A stretch of DNA of 64,000 bases. Origin: Ctena decussata (lineage: Eukaryota; Mollusca; Bivalvia; Lucinida; Lucinidae). Under the pieces are notes generated by a model, which was not told where the DNA came from, did no database searches, and saw nothing but the letters and a program-made list of their open reading frames with translations. Where the stretch lies: NCBI GenBank assembly GCA_963989385.1, contig OZ022501.1:26482602-26546601 (forward strand), read 5' to 3'. Both the position numbers and the translations under genes were made by a program. This document shows positions 11,101 to 22,523 of the stretch, one piece after another. The stretch's first letter is position 1. Each line of letters begins with the position of its first letter.

Positions 11101-14100
11101 TAGAAAAATTATGCTGCCTTGATCAGAGGTGTGATTTTCATTCCAGAAGGGATTCTTTTGCATTTATTTGATTTTCTCTTGAAATATGAAGCATTTCTAA
11201 GCTAATGAGCCTCAAATACATGATCTTCTGCAGGACTATATCTCCTGTATGGATGCTGCCAGAAGTCAAGGGGAAGCAATGCGGTTTGTTTTTAGTTACG
11301 CAATCTGGAGGCGGTACATGTGAATTATGGAATCTTGTGAAAAACTTAATCGCTCATGACATGAAGATTTGTCTATTTTTGAAGAGTGCAGATGCTATCT
11401 AATCTGATTATGGTATCTTATTGGCCATTGAATGTTGTTGACCTTTGGATAGTGTTGTGAATGGACATCATTTTGCATTGTTTTCTATGGGAGCCATTTT
11501 CAGAGGTTTGACACCGTACCTAACTTGTGATGAGCGAATATTGCCCGCGTGAAGTGACCTGGCAGGTCGGAGCTATCGTTATGGATACATGCACTATGAA
11601 ACAGGTAAATTCCAATTTTCGACAAAAATTGGAAACAATCCGTATGAATTCGTTAATCTTAGCCTTTCTTGTTGTGCATAATAATAATAATATTTTAGAA
11701 ATGTTGTGTGTTCAGAACCGTAGTGTAGTGGTTATGTAGCGGGCACTGATACGGTCTCCACTACAGCGGCCAAGAGTTCGAAGCTAGAGCAAGAGCTTAT
11801 TTTTTCTGTCATTTTTCTATTATCATTATTTTATTCGTTCATACTTTGCTCGTGCAAACAGCTTTTATTGGGCACAAAAATAAATGCTCTCGTGCATATT
11901 TCTTGGCAAAACTCAACAAGCAAAAACTCAGCTCTTTTTTCAATCTAATATTATGAGCATAAAATTCCTGAAGTAATCAAGACAAAAGAAAATTTCTGTC
12001 ACACAAAGTCACCATTTTACCATTTATACCCGAGAACTTAAAAAGGAAGAAAACGATGGAACTTTGTAAATACTGGGTAGATTCGAACTTAGGACCATTT
12101 TTACGATAAAAACAGAAATATCAATTCTAGCGACGCCCACTACACCACTAAGTGTATAGGCATTCGTGAATGAAAATGAAAACATATAATTCATGAGTGG
12201 TTCGCGATTATTAACGAACATTCACGAGTGTTCTTTCGACTAGTTACGAACATGCTGCTTTATTTATTTCATAGTAAACTGAACCAAATCGATATCGTCG
12301 CGCTGTCAGGTCACTTCACGTGCGCAATTATATATACTATGCAAAATATATTTAGCAAATTTTTACATTTTGCAATTTTTTCTTATTACTGAAGTGCAAC
12401 ATTCAGCGAAATTAAAATGCATTGAAGAGAACCGTATTTGAGGCTTAAGATACCATGGGATTACAGAAGCCATCTTTAAAAACGATATTGGGGAAAACCG
12501 ATAAGCGCAGAAGGGGTCATTAGCCGAAATTCGCACCCATTGAAAAGCAACATAAAAATGGCAAGCATGTGATTTTTTGTACGGTCTTTCTGATCATTTT
12601 CATGCCCAGTTTTCTTGTCAAAGCTATTGAATTTGTAAAAATAATGGTTAACCTTAACAACTGACGAATCTTGGCATGCAAAATTGACGTTAAATCCAAT
12701 GTGCAATAATTCACGGGTGCTTCAGTTCAATGCAGAATCAAAACTCGAGAAAAACCAATAGGCTAAAATAAAAGGTCACAACTGTGAAGTTTCTTCATTG
12801 AAGTCTAACGTAACTTTGAGAAAATGATGACGTTAGTCTGAGACTTTTGACTTATGCTCAGTAACAGGGAAGAATTTTCTTTCTGAATTGTTTACGTTAT
12901 CATATTGATAGATACCAAACAATCATACACTCGATTGGGATACAAGAAATACTGATTAGAAACAACGTTTTAAGACGATAACGTAAAAACAAAGGAAAAC
13001 GTCAAATTTTCGAACTTTGTAAACCTCGTACTCATAGCATATTTACATGTTTTAGAGCGTTTTCCTTTATTTTAACAGCAAACCTGTCGCCTCATTATGA
13101 TTTTGGCTTTTCTACATGATCAAAAATGTCCTTCAGATACAATGGACATAAAAACTGACGCCACGGTAGTTCAGACGCTACAATTGAACAATCTTTAATC
13201 TTTTACCTGCAAGTCCTTCTCGAATGATCGGCCTTTTTATCTTTATGCAGTAAAAGTACAATAAAATCCTAATATGGTGGATCTGACACGTGCAAAAAAT
13301 TGCTATATTTATTGTGCGTAGTGTACAATCAGTTTGTGACTGAACATTTTTTCTTCTCACCTACCAGTGCTGCATATCCTTCTCTGTTCATACCATACAT
13401 CTTTAAACCCGCATACAAACATGCCATCAAGTGTACTTCTGCCAAGTTTCGTTCAAATCCAGAGTGATGTCCCCTACACAGGTAAGAGTGGTAGTCCTGA
13501 TCTGTTAAGATATATATGTTAACTACCGTTTTTACTCTGTCATAAGGTGAAGAGTTTCCCAAATATGAAAATCAGGTACTAGATGGAAATTCTCTTTTAA
13601 ACCAATATAAAAATAATGTATGGAGCACTTTTATTTATTGATAGATTTTGGTATATCTTCACACAAATATTAGGTGTGACAGTATCTATGACAAGTTCGC
13701 AATCCAGCATTTAAAATGCAAGGTCATGGTCACAGGTGCTATTTTAAGAAAACCTATAAACGTTTGTCATACCTACAACACCTTTATTTATGGACCGTTT
13801 TTAAAATAACTTCATGCAAATGTCTAAATACATTACTCATCTAGTGAAGCATATGGCGGAGGCATTCATCGCCTTCAGTGGTTGTCTAGTTAGATTAGAC
13901 TTTACTATTACTGCATGTGCGTCCGGAATGAACTTTTACCTCACTGCAACTGGTGTTGTGCAGTGTGTCGGCCGTAAAACGTCTCCGCGTACATCATCCA
14001 TAGTGCAGATTATATTTTATTTTCGTCCTTTGAGATCAGAGAATATATTCGGCGAAATCTAAACTTTGAGCTCGATTTAGACTATTATTCTAGATCATCG

Positions 14101-17100
14101 TCTTTTATATTATTTTGATCCTTTTTGATACTAATCCATCTTTTAATCGACTGTCGAATTAAAATTAAGAAATTTCAGTATGCATTTTTCTAGTTTTGTC
14201 ACCAGATATTGTCAGGGTCACTGCCGAGGCTTTATTAGCCGAAACTACGTAGTCTGACCATGTTCCTTCTTCTGAATGTATGCTTTGCTTTTAAAGGAAC
14301 CAGTTAAGATTTTATTGAACACTACTGTCAAGTTTACAGACAAAAAAAGTTTGATTTTAGTCGCTTTTGTCTATCATAAATTTATCCAAAATAACTGCTA
14401 GTAGTTAGCTCATGTAATGTCTTATTTTACCCGGTCTGTTTTCAGTAAAAGATCCGTCTGGTTTGATTTTCACAAATGCCTGTATTTATGCATAGCTTAA
14501 TTGGTTGACTGGGATTAAGTGATCAACGACGCACACTTACTATGTTTCGTTGATATCGCCTGCTGACCACAACTTACTTTAAGGTACTTCTAAATGTCAA
14601 TATGACTTGGTGGCTTAAATATACGGGTGCTTTCTATTTTGAGGTGTACCAAGAACAATATCAACTGTTATTCCAACTTACAGAAATAATTACAAGAAAT
14701 GCATACTATACTTTACATATTTATTTTTGAATGAAAAATAACATCAAATTATTCATATATTACCTTGAGCTTAGCCAAATTTGGGAAACGTAGAACTCCA
14801 TTTTCGTTCATGATAAACATAAGTTTGTTTGAATCAATATATAGCATAATCCATGAACTAAGGCAGCCAAAATGTATTTTTCAACAAAGGGTCTTTCAAA
14901 AATAATTTTCATGGTTCCCCACCCAACTTGTTTATACACACACAGTAACAATCAGGTGTACATGTTACATGTATCTACCTATATTCGTAAAACTTTAATA
15001 TGAATATCTAATGATTAGTTCTGTAATTCAGAACAAGAGTACATATTCTTCTTGTTACGGCACAAAATACAAAGCACCCGTATATTGTAGCCACCTAGCC
15101 ATACTGACATTTAGAAACACCTTACAAAACCTCACGTGCATTATATTAACCTTGTTCAACATATGTGCCGTCTGCATTCCATCCGAAGGGCATCCCATCG
15201 TTATCTGTGACGAAATATTCTTGTTCAAAGCCAAACCATGGCTCATGATTCTTAACCTTGTCCATAGTCATTTTGCATCCAATTCTTGTGTTAATGGCTA
15301 CAATATTTACTAATTAAAATGATATACCGCGTTCATCCGGTTATAAAACAGAGCTTTTACGGATAGAAGCATATAATGTTTGGGATTGTTTTGGACTCGA
15401 TAAACTTGTCTTACGGCAGAATGACTCAAGACTGATTAATATAATATTTATGTACTTTTTGAGAGAAGAAGCCCTGTCTTATAGCCGAATAAATGAGGTC
15501 GCTGTCCAAAATGCACGAATAAAAATTTATTACGACATAATTTTCTTTTCTTTTTTTTTTCTTTTTTTTTTTCATGAACAGTTGGCATTTTATATGCGGC
15601 AACATATCGCACGGTAAAACTGATTACTTCTATGTTTTAGAATAATAACTTCTTCTTCTTCTTCATGCATTGACACTTGTCGTTTCCAATATATTGTTTC
15701 TACACAATTCCATCTATTAGGGTTATTGTGAAGGCAGCATTCAAAGGACATTTAATGAAACAAACGTGTGCCGCAATTAGTTTTGAAGATAAAACAAAAT
15801 GAAAAAATAATAATCATTTAGTATTAAATATCTCGATCTGAGATGACGGCACTGTAGAACCGTTGGACCAAGTGCGCCATACAAGAGGGTAATTGTCGTA
15901 ATATAAGGAAGTCAATATTACTAGCGGATGAGTGTGGCTGGTTACTTTTTGATTATCATTCAGGGTAGACAGTAAAAGTTGAACAGTATTCTGAAAAGTC
16001 ACATATCTAGAATACTGCTAGCAAACTGCGCAAAGTCTAATATGACTGATCCTGTTTAGTGAAACAAAGTGGCGAACAGGTAGCTCACATGACAATAATA
16101 AAATAAGATATTTATGCTATGAAAAAAAAAAAAAAAACTCACGAGGCGAAGTTCCATCCGGAAACAACAACTGGCATAAGACTAGTTTATTTTTTCCTTT
16201 ACGGAATGGATCGTTGTAAATGGCGACTGGAGACATCATTAGTTCGACCTCAGGAAGCTTTCCATCAAAGGTATGTCTGTTGTGTTCAAAGACAACGGGA
16301 CAATCTGTATAAAATATTGACCACGTATTAGTATTTGAACAGAAATGCTGAGCAAAAGACATTTGAAAATAAATATAATTATCCTTAACATAACTAAGCT
16401 GTATTTTATTTCGTATTCCGCGATATGACAAAGATACGTGCCATTTAAGTATTGCAGGTGTAGCACGTTCATCTTTCGGATGAGACTGTCAGCTGTGATC
16501 CTCGCCGTCACATGACCGCTTTTGTGAATTAAGGGATGTTAAACCCGAATTCACCAACTCATAAAAATAGTAAAGAAAAACCATGTCGACCCGCCACCGC
16601 TTACAAATTTGAGCAACGTAATGATTTTTTTTCGCAAAAAAATGAATACAATGGAATTAAGATACCCAGGGAAGTACACGTTACCAGAGCGTTACCCATA
16701 CAAGACATCAAATTAAAAAGCAGGACAAAAACAGAAAAAACGCATCATCGATAACAGACTCACTACGAGCACGTTCGATATAATAACTTGGGTAAGCCCG
16801 AGCAAAGCAGATCGAAAACACGTGTATGTACATATTTTCGAGCTGCCCGATGATTGATTGAGTGTATTTTGTTGCTTGAAGTCCACGGTAAACAGCTATG
16901 GTCATGTCGGGACGGTCAGTTAACCTAACCACACTATTCCTGGGCAGGCTTAGACCTCCTAAGCGTTTAACCAGTACTAACTGCACATTCTTTCGCCGGA
17001 GCAGACCCGTAATGCTCGGCTTTAGTCACATAGTAATGGCGGGCATAGCCTTTACTTTTAGAGTAACCTTACATCAATACAATGAAATAAACAGAAAATA

Positions 17101-19992
17101 ATAAATAAAACAAAAAATAACATAATATATAAAAAATTAAAGATAAATATTCTCTACTATATAGAACACCCTCCCCTCCCCCATCCCCAGTGTTAATTGG
17201 TTTTATGACCCTATTATGTTATTACCTATGTGAGAAAGAGAATTTCCTTCGATGAAATAGCAGTGTCACTGTACTGTTTCATAACAGGATATGATAACGA
17301 GACCCAATAATATCTGTCTTTATGTTAAGGCTCTGTCTCACTGTCACGATTTATCGCTAGGCTACGTTTAGCTAAAAATGTTCCCCGTTTGGAAAGTATT
17401 TACAACGTTCTTGTACGTTAACAATAAAAATACGTTTAACTGCGATTTACTTCGTATGACCCGGTTATCAAACGGCTTAAGGCCACGCTTTCAGAAGGAA
17501 TGAGGACAGTTTATTTACCTTCTACGGTTCCATACGTTTTACTAGGGACTTTCAGGTAATGTCCGGTATAACTACCTAGTCAAAGTCACGTTTGAGTAGG
17601 CATCGCAAAACATACCAACCCGTAGTAAAACGCAGAATAAAACGTCACAAAACGTAATTTAACTTGGAAAAGAGTATGAACGAGGGGTGATCATTAAATA
17701 ATGGAAACACGCAAATATCTCATTAAATATGTATTAGAACAGTATTCTAGATATATAATACCTCAAGGGCAAGCATATGGCATATAATAAAGCTGAAAAA
17801 AATGTTTAGGAATATCGTTGCCATGGCAACAAGGACTTAAACTTAGAGGGGTTAAGCCTCTAAATTTTTGCAATTTTTTATGTATATATGCTTCTGATAA
17901 GCAACATAGAATGGATAAAAGTTTATGATGGTGTAGTGGCTTGATGCACGTTTCAAATACCAAAATAACTATATAGTTATTCATGACCTGCTCTCAAACT
18001 TGGCAGAATCACAGACCGTGAAAGACTTTCGATCGAGCAAAATATGACGTTTTTTTCTGATTTTAAGCCCGAGGGACCAAAATTAAGACGTCATTGCACT
18101 TTAACAAGGAAGCTCTTCGGATAACTGAATAGCAGAAAGAACCAAAATAATCCTGCACTTGACAATCAATCAATTAATTTCAGCATAAAACAGAACATTT
18201 GAGAATAAAATCTTAAAAGCCCAAAAAGTTAAATGTTTTAACCACTGTTCTTGCTCTAATTCATACCAGTTTTCAGAAAATTTTCATACACAATCATTAT
18301 TTGTGTGTTTATGAAGCCAATGCCTAACATAAACGGAAGCTGTTTCTAAATTTTCACTTCCTCTTTAAATATCCGACATAATAAGCAATAAGCATAATTC
18401 GAACATCTCTTTACCACAATGACTTTAAAAAAATCACACGCTGTACTCATCACGAACGTGCCGTCATATGTTGCTATGGTAACACGTTGAAATTTCATTT
18501 TCAAACATGCATTTGGAAGCTCAAAAGGGCCTCTTTGGTGTTACATAAAGTATACTTATTTATGTATACAGTTTACTAATCTACAAAGGTATTTACATTA
18601 TTTAATTATCAACCCTTGTAATACAAGAAGTGCGTACGGGATCTTCACGTATGGCTACGTATTTTACACATTTCATCTTGTTCTAGTACGTTTGGACCAC
18701 GTTTCATTACGTTTTTACTACGCATACAGTAAGTATTTTGAAATGCTACGTTTAAGTTGAATTTTCAATTCAAAAGTAGCTTGGCCACGTATGTAGCTGT
18801 ATATATCGGAATATAAGACGTATTCACTACATATTAATACGCATATTACCGTTTTGGTACGTTTTAAATACGTAGGAAAACCTCGACCTCAATACGTGAC
18901 GGTGAGACTGAGGCTTAGAGAACCGCTAGGTTATTCTTGTTACGTTTTTTTACGTATTTAATGCGTTTCGGCTACGTTTTAATGCGTTTTGACCACGTTT
19001 AACTACGTCTTGCTACGCTTTACTAGGTATACGCTACGTATATCAAACTGCCATGTTTGAGTTAAAAATTCTAAATCAAATGTAACTAGGCAATGTATTT
19101 AGCTGTACCTATATACGTTTCCACTACGTTTTACAACCTATATTGTCGTTTTGCCACGTTTCAGAAACGTAGTAAAACCTAGCCCTCAATGCGTGACAGT
19201 GATACTGTAGCTTAAGATCACCAAAAGCCGTACAAAAACACGAAACACAAAAACATCATAAATATAGCCTATGTTGCTATAATTGTAAAAAAAGAATCAT
19301 ACTTGTAAGCACAGTAGACAGAGATTCAAGAGGCTAATAACAAACGGCATTCACATCGGAGATTTCCGCCTTCGATCGGACAGTAACACTTAAATGAGTC
19401 TCGACAGAAGAATCTAATCAAAATGGCGTGTGTACACAGCGAAGAGCCGGATCAGTCATGGCATTCTCCCAGTCTGTTCAGAGTCTTTGCTGTGCGCTGA
19501 AAAAGTAGCTAAGGGTCTAAGCTCCATGCGGCCAGCGAAGCCTGTTATCAGTCTGGGCGAATGTCCGTGCTGATCTGAGTCCTCACTGAAATTGATGCCG
19601 CTTTGCTGGTTTACGTAGTGTCGCGGCTCAGTAATGAGTTCTCCCGTCTTTAATATAGCTTTAAAGTCAAGTGGGTGTTCGGTCTACGAAGGACCTCCTC
19701 CTCTTGACTCATAAGTAAGACATTACAGCAAAATATAAATAATAATCAGATTTTTTATCAAGCAATTGCAAAGTTTAAGACCATGTGCAATCCGTACCTA
19801 AATTTATGTCAGCACAGTCTGACTCTACGTACCGTCTACTGTTTCAATATCACCGAAAGCAACCTTTGTGCGTCCGCAAACCTCCAGTCTGTTGTAATCT
19901 ACAAAGATGTACTCTAAAACAGTCACGTTGTCTGGCTGAGGAAAACTGAGGCTTGGGCATGGTAGTAGATCGCTCTTTGTACAACCGCTCAT
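7891..19992 (-). CDS. Glutamine synthetase-like protein (type II), six exons
   Basis: Exons on the minus strand: 19992-19833, 16304-16143, 15297-15151, 13501-13365, 10169-9967 and 8185-7891. They total 1,104 nt, or 367 residues plus stop, close to the usual ~370 of animal glutamine synthetase, which makes glutamine from glutamate, ammonium and ATP. All introns begin GT and end AG, and phases match at every junction. Recognisable family segments are the beta-grasp YIFVD, NDPFRKG, the double glutamate of PWFGFEQEY, AEVHLMACLYAG, WEYQIGP, HTNFSTK, CSIRIP and GYFEERR. Metal-ligand glutamates and the HTNFS histidine are present. The canonical NFDGSST loop is replaced by a segment with FEHNR, and the HETS flap by LFNPS, so ordinary synthetase activity is doubtful. 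No frameshift or stop was seen. The start is the ATG directly after an acceptor-like TTTGCAG, so an upstream untranslated exon is likely. Confidence 0.9.
8385..8660. repeat. Intron segment shared with the paralogous GS locus
   Basis: Contains GATGATGTACAGGGATACTT, AGCTGCAGTGAA, CTAGCACTGGCTTTAGCGGA and CTGACTCATGAATCCGATGA. The same phrases appear in similar relative order at 61,590-61,860, downstream of the paralogue's last-exon acceptor. The GATGTAC ... CTGCAGTG part is also related to the 383-bp satellite unit. Confidence 0.7.
8785..9318 (-). repeat. Diverged 383-bp satellite units, inverted
   Basis: The reverse complement matches the 3,068-4,416 array: CTTAAAAAGTTCCTTCAAGA, GACTACGTAGTTTCGGCTAA and GTCAGTGACCCTGACAATAT. 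About one full and one partial unit, the second starting near 9,170. They differ from the array by scattered substitutions, so they are older. Located in GS-like intron 5. Confidence 0.85.
9967..10169 (-). CDS. GS-like gene, exon 5
   Basis: Acceptor TTTTGTTTGCAG, donor T followed by GTAAGT, phase 2. Encodes WEYQIGPCCGVDAGDQLFVS, then RYILKRLAEQFGVRVAL and HTNFSTKGTRSDAGL. WEYQIGP and HTNFSTK are signature segments of the catalytic domain. The glycine-rich NGAGC glutamate-binding loop before HTNFS reads MTNAL here. Confidence 0.92.
10319..10529. repeat. GAGCCGCGACACG foldback element, degenerate copy
   Basis: Starts TGAGCCGCGACACGTTAAAA and contains GACTCAGATCAGCCTGGGCA and GACCAGACTGGGCGG, the arms of the foldback family. 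The right end (GTCGAGTCTAGGCT) is decayed. In GS-like intron 4. Confidence 0.8.
10570..10675. repeat. TTA/TAA microsatellite
   Basis: Imperfect ATT/TTA trinucleotide run. The isoleucine-rich minus-strand open frame over it is a translation artefact. Confidence 0.85.
11527..12335. repeat. Inverted-repeat element carrying two tRNA-like segments
   Basis: The left arm contains CGTGAAGTGACCTGGCAG (about 11,547). The reverse complement of the right arm contains CGTGAAGTGACCTGACAG (about 12,303-12,321). Inside, on the plus strand, 11,718-11,790 has a box-A-like TAGTGTAGTGGTTA and a box-B-like GAGTTCGAAGCT. On the minus strand about 12,165-12,065 has TGGTGTAGTGGGCG and AAGTTCGAATCTACCC. Spacing resembles tRNA-derived SINE heads facing each other. 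Neither folds to an obviously complete tRNA. Confidence 0.5.
13365..13501 (-). CDS. GS-like gene, exon 4
   Basis: Acceptor ATCTTAACAG; ends CTG before GTAGGT, phase 0. Encodes YLCRGHHSGFERNLAEVHLM and ACLYAGLKMYGMNREGY. These fit the family's [20 protein letters not shown] region and the NAEVMPAQ region. The metal-ligand glutamate of AEVH is retained, as is the glutamate of NREG. A second GT, four bases downstream, would break the frame. Confidence 0.9.
13937..14312 (+). repeat. Diverged single 383-bp satellite unit
   Basis: Begins TTTTACCTCACTGCAACTGG and includes GTAAAACGTCTCC, ATTCTAGATCATCGTCTTTT and ATTAGCCGAAACTACGTAGT, in the order of the array unit, but with substitutions and small deletions. 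Lies in GS-like intron 3. Confidence 0.85.
15151..15297 (-). CDS. GS-like gene, exon 3
   Basis: Acceptor ATATTGTAG, donor G followed by GTTAAT. Encodes PINTRIGCKMTMDKV and then HEPWFGFEQEYFV and GMPFGWNADG. The E-x-E of FEQEY gives two of the divalent-metal ligands in this family. PFGW is the standard loop after the ligand strand. An antisense open frame on the plus strand is a shadow of this exon. Confidence 0.9.
16143..16304 (-). CDS. GS-like gene, exon 2
   Basis: Acceptor TTTATACAG, donor C followed by GTGAGT. The incoming phase completes an Asp codon. Encodes the end of the beta-grasp domain: CPVVFEHNRHTF where the family has LPEWNFDGSST, then MMSPVAIYNDPFRKGKNKLVLC, shown here as two parts (MMSPVAIYNDPF and RKGKNKLVLC), which fits the family's YLVPAAMFRDPFRK and NKLVLCEV blocks. 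The aspartate that helps bind ammonium in the canonical latch is not conserved. Confidence 0.85.
17330..18915. repeat. TACGTTT-rich element with inverted ends
   Basis: The left end AAGGCTCTGTCTCACTGTCACG and right end CGTGACGGTGAGACTGAGGCTT are near reverse complements (left given in full only here as two halves: AAGGCTCTGTCTC, ACTGTCACG). The interior is studded with TACGTTT and AAACGTA words at 17,360-17,660 and 18,620-18,890. No open frame of note. In GS-like intron 1. Confidence 0.6.
18916..19215. repeat. Second TACGTTT-rich segment
   Basis: Continues directly from the previous element with about ten TACGTTT-type words (TGTTACGTTTTT, CGGCTACGTTTTAAT, GACCACGTTTAACTACG). It ends GCGTGACAGTGATACTGTAG, a diverged form of the element's right end. 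Likely an adjacent or partly duplicated copy. Confidence 0.55.
19425..19631. repeat. GAGCCGCGACACG foldback element, diverged copy
   Basis: Recognised by CCCAGTCTGTTCAGAGTCTT, AGCTAAGGGTCTAAGC, TCCATGCGGCCAGCGAAG and the right end GTGTCGCGGCTCA. The left end is lost. In GS-like intron 1, close to the first coding exon. Confidence 0.75.
19833..19992 (-). CDS. GS-like gene, coding exon 1
   Basis: Encodes residues 1-53 and the first base of codon 54: the N-terminus and the start of the beta-grasp domain (VTVLEYIFVDYNRLEV, counterpart of the family's YIWIDGTGE region). Donor is G followed by GTACGT, phase 1. The ATG abuts TATTTGCAG, so either a 5' untranslated exon is spliced here or this is the transcribed start. 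The residues before the beta-grasp look unlike vertebrate enzymes. Confidence 0.8.
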
Positions 19993-19999
19993 CTGCAAA

Positions 20000-21180
20000 T
20001 ATAATCAGTTGCGCCGTCATTGTGATATCATGTTATCATGTACAGGTCTGAAACGGGCATGTTCAGTGCACTGCGGGTGGGTCTAAGCGTTTGCAGCTTG
20101 TAATTATCCAAAACAATGACGGGGTATTACCAGATGTGGCTATATGCATGGCTTTCTAAATACATGTACCCCAACGCATTTTGCAGTAAGTAAGCTTTGT
20201 TATTCATCTTATAGACATATATACATGGATCAAAGATGCATTTTCATACACGATTGTCTTTCTTACTTTTTAATGGATGTTTTACCCCAGTGCACTATTC
20301 TGTGATGTCACAGATGATTTTGATTTATATTTCAAGGATATATTTTTCCAAACGGAAGTCTAAACTAATAGCAAACGTTAAGAATCAGAAAATGTTACAC
20401 TATTATTATCTTTAAAGTTGAGAATATTTGGGAAATGCACATTCACAATTAACGTTTTATTAAAATTTCAGATAAAGTTAAAAAGGATATATTTGTGTGT
20501 GTAAAAGCAGTCACTGTCCGAGAGGGCTTAAAAAGATATAAAACTACTGCATCCATTCTGACCAGCCGGTCAGCATGTACATTGACATTTAAAAAAATCA
20601 ATTTAAAATTTTTATACACGTAGTTTGTGTTGCAAAAATGAATGAAATTTACTATTGTGCGGTAATTTTTAGTTTCAATGCATCCAAACTCAAAAATGTA
20701 AACCTCATTGAAAACTGAAAACTAAGCAATATTTGATATTTAAAGACAACAATGTGCAAATGTAACGCCATGGAAGACGGTATGAGATTTAAAATATATG
20801 GCAACAAAAGAATTGTCTCATGTGTTGAAATGTCTACAGTTTCAATTTTCAATATCTCTAAGACTAATTTAGATCCTTTGTTGCAGATTTTGCTATTTAA
20901 TTGCTTAAAACAAAAAGCTTTCATTCCTGTAATGAAAAGCTGCTTACTCATTTGACCTTCAACGAGGGTAAAACAGTTGTGAATGTTCCCTAATAACCTC
21001 TATTGCTATTTAAACATACACAATTCTAGCAGTAGAAAATTATACACAATATTTTGAGGAAGAAGTTTACATCTTATAACAATAAAAACTGGTATAGATG
21101 TACTAACCTTCCAGAGAAATACCTATGGAATAAACCCATCACACCATCTGTGTCCAATGTACTGTTCTACCCTTATGAAT
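20000..21180. other. Upstream flank of GS-like gene; nothing recognised
   Basis: Would contain any 5' untranslated exon and promoter of the minus-strand GS-like gene. I see no CpG-rich patch or repeated motif that marks them. Confidence 0.35.
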
Positions 21181-21182
21181 TA

Positions 21183-21387
21183 CAGTCAACTCCCGATATC
21201 TCGAACTCTGATATCTCAAAGTATCTTCTTATATCAAAGGATGTATTTCCTATTTTTATTTACATTTCATCTCCTGATATCTCAAACTACTGATATCTCA
21301 AAGTTAATTTTCTGGTACCAGAAAATTTACTTTGAGATATCAGTAGTTTGGGTTGAAGTTCGACTTCGAGATATCGAGAGTTTACTG
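21183..21387. mobile_element. pogo-like MITE (205 bp), TA-flanked
   Basis: TA then CAGTCAACTCCCGATATCTC at the left. The right end, reversed, is CAGTAAACTCTCGATATCTC followed by TA. The inner half is itself a near-perfect palindrome centred on TTTTCTGGTACCAGAAAA, with TGATATCTCAAAG words on both sides. The CAGT...CGATATCTCGAA terminus resembles pogo/Tigger-type ends. No transposase. Confidence 0.8.
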
Positions 21388-21564
21388 TATATGAGACCAT
21401 TCATCATTTTTGTTGGTGTATTTATTTACAGCCATTGTTGTAAATATTTTGCTAATAGTGTAGACCCTGATCGGACGCCACTTCCTGCTGTCTGATTTGG
21501 CGTTGTTTGCCTTTGTCATTTTTATGGGATGCTACATGTAGGCATTAATGGGACAAACGTAATT

Positions 21565-21801
21565 CAGCCGCGACACGACAAAACCAACAGAGTGGTTGTG
21601 CGCCCAGCGAAGACTCAGATCAGCCTGCGCATCCGACAAGCCTGATCAGACTCTTTACTAAGCGCTTAAAAGTTAGCTAGGGGTATAAGCAAGCTCCATG
21701 CGGACAGCGAAGACTCAGATCAGACTAGGCGGATGCCCAGGATGATCTGATTCTGCACTGGGCGCACAACAACTTTGTTGGTTTTCTCGCGTCGCGGCTC
21801 A
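21565..21801. mobile_element. GAGCCGCGACACG foldback element
   Basis: Long complementary arms running from CAGCCGCGACACGACAAAAC to GTCGCGGCTCA, with CAGACTAGGCGGATGCCCAG in the right arm and TAGCTAGGGGTATAAGC near the centre. About 237 bp, typical for the family. Confidence 0.88.
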
Positions 21802-21886
21802 ATTATTTTATTCTAAGATTCCCTTTCCAAGATGGAGCAGTGCGTTTTTCTATTTTATATATAACACTGTTATATATAACAAGGTA

Positions 21887-22269
21887 CACTGTAAAAATGT
21901 GTTTAGAATCAATTCAAAAAATGCAGTCCGATTTTTCATGTGTTTAAATCGTCACATGTTCAATTTGCAACATGTTTAGGTTTATGTTTTGAAATTAAAC
22001 ATGTACAAAACTGGTTATTTTACTTTTATTTTGAAAATTTCCTCTGTCAACATTTTCTTCTATTTTTTTTTTTTTTTCGTTGTTCAACGGGGAAAAGAGA
22101 GAATGGATTCATCCGAAACGCGTAACAGAATAAAACGTGTTTAGCAGACTTTGTCCGGGTAAATAATAGAAAAGGCGTACATGTTTAGCTATATGACATA
22201 TTCCTAAACATGTTTACACCTAAACATGTAACCACTTGTGTTTTATAGCTAAGCGCGATTTTTACAGTG
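21887..22269. mobile_element. MITE with CACTGTAAAAAT ends (383 bp)
   Basis: Terminal inverted repeat CACTGTAAAAAT / ATTTTTACAGTG flanked by TA at 21,885-21,886 and 22,270-22,271. The interior has repeated ACATGTTTA / TAAACATGT words in both orientations. No transposase. Confidence 0.75.
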
Positions 22270-22467
22270 TATGGTTGACGTATTACTAAATTAACCTGTC
22301 TTCCTGATCTCTGTGCATGAAGTTGCAAAACTTTCGCAATTCATTGCGAATAGCTATGGAGACAAAACTATTTTTACAAGAGTATGACTTACACGCTTTA
22401 TGAATGACTGCCATACGCAGAAGTTAGGTTTTCGTGGAGGGTATTTAAGGCGGTTTCGGCCTCGAAA

Positions 22468-22523
22468 TACCGTTGAGCCACTTGGGTAACGTCGATACGA
22501 GAATTGAACAGAACAGAACAGAA
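22468..22523 (+). repeat. Short retroposon 3' end with (GAACA)n tail
   Basis: TACCGTTGAGCCACTTGGGT and AACGTCGATACGAGAATT lead into GAACA repeats. The same phrase precedes a GAACT run at 30,115-30,172. A shared body ending in a pentanucleotide run is typical of SINE or non-LTR 3' ends. Confidence 0.65.

Noticed and set aside
11718..11790. Functional tRNA gene
   Set aside because: Only A- and B-box-like words are present. I could not form a convincing acceptor stem, and a second degenerate copy faces it.
15011..15313. 100-codon plus-strand ORF
   Set aside because: It is antisense to GS-like exon 3, whose minus-strand frame has clear family motifs and splice sites.
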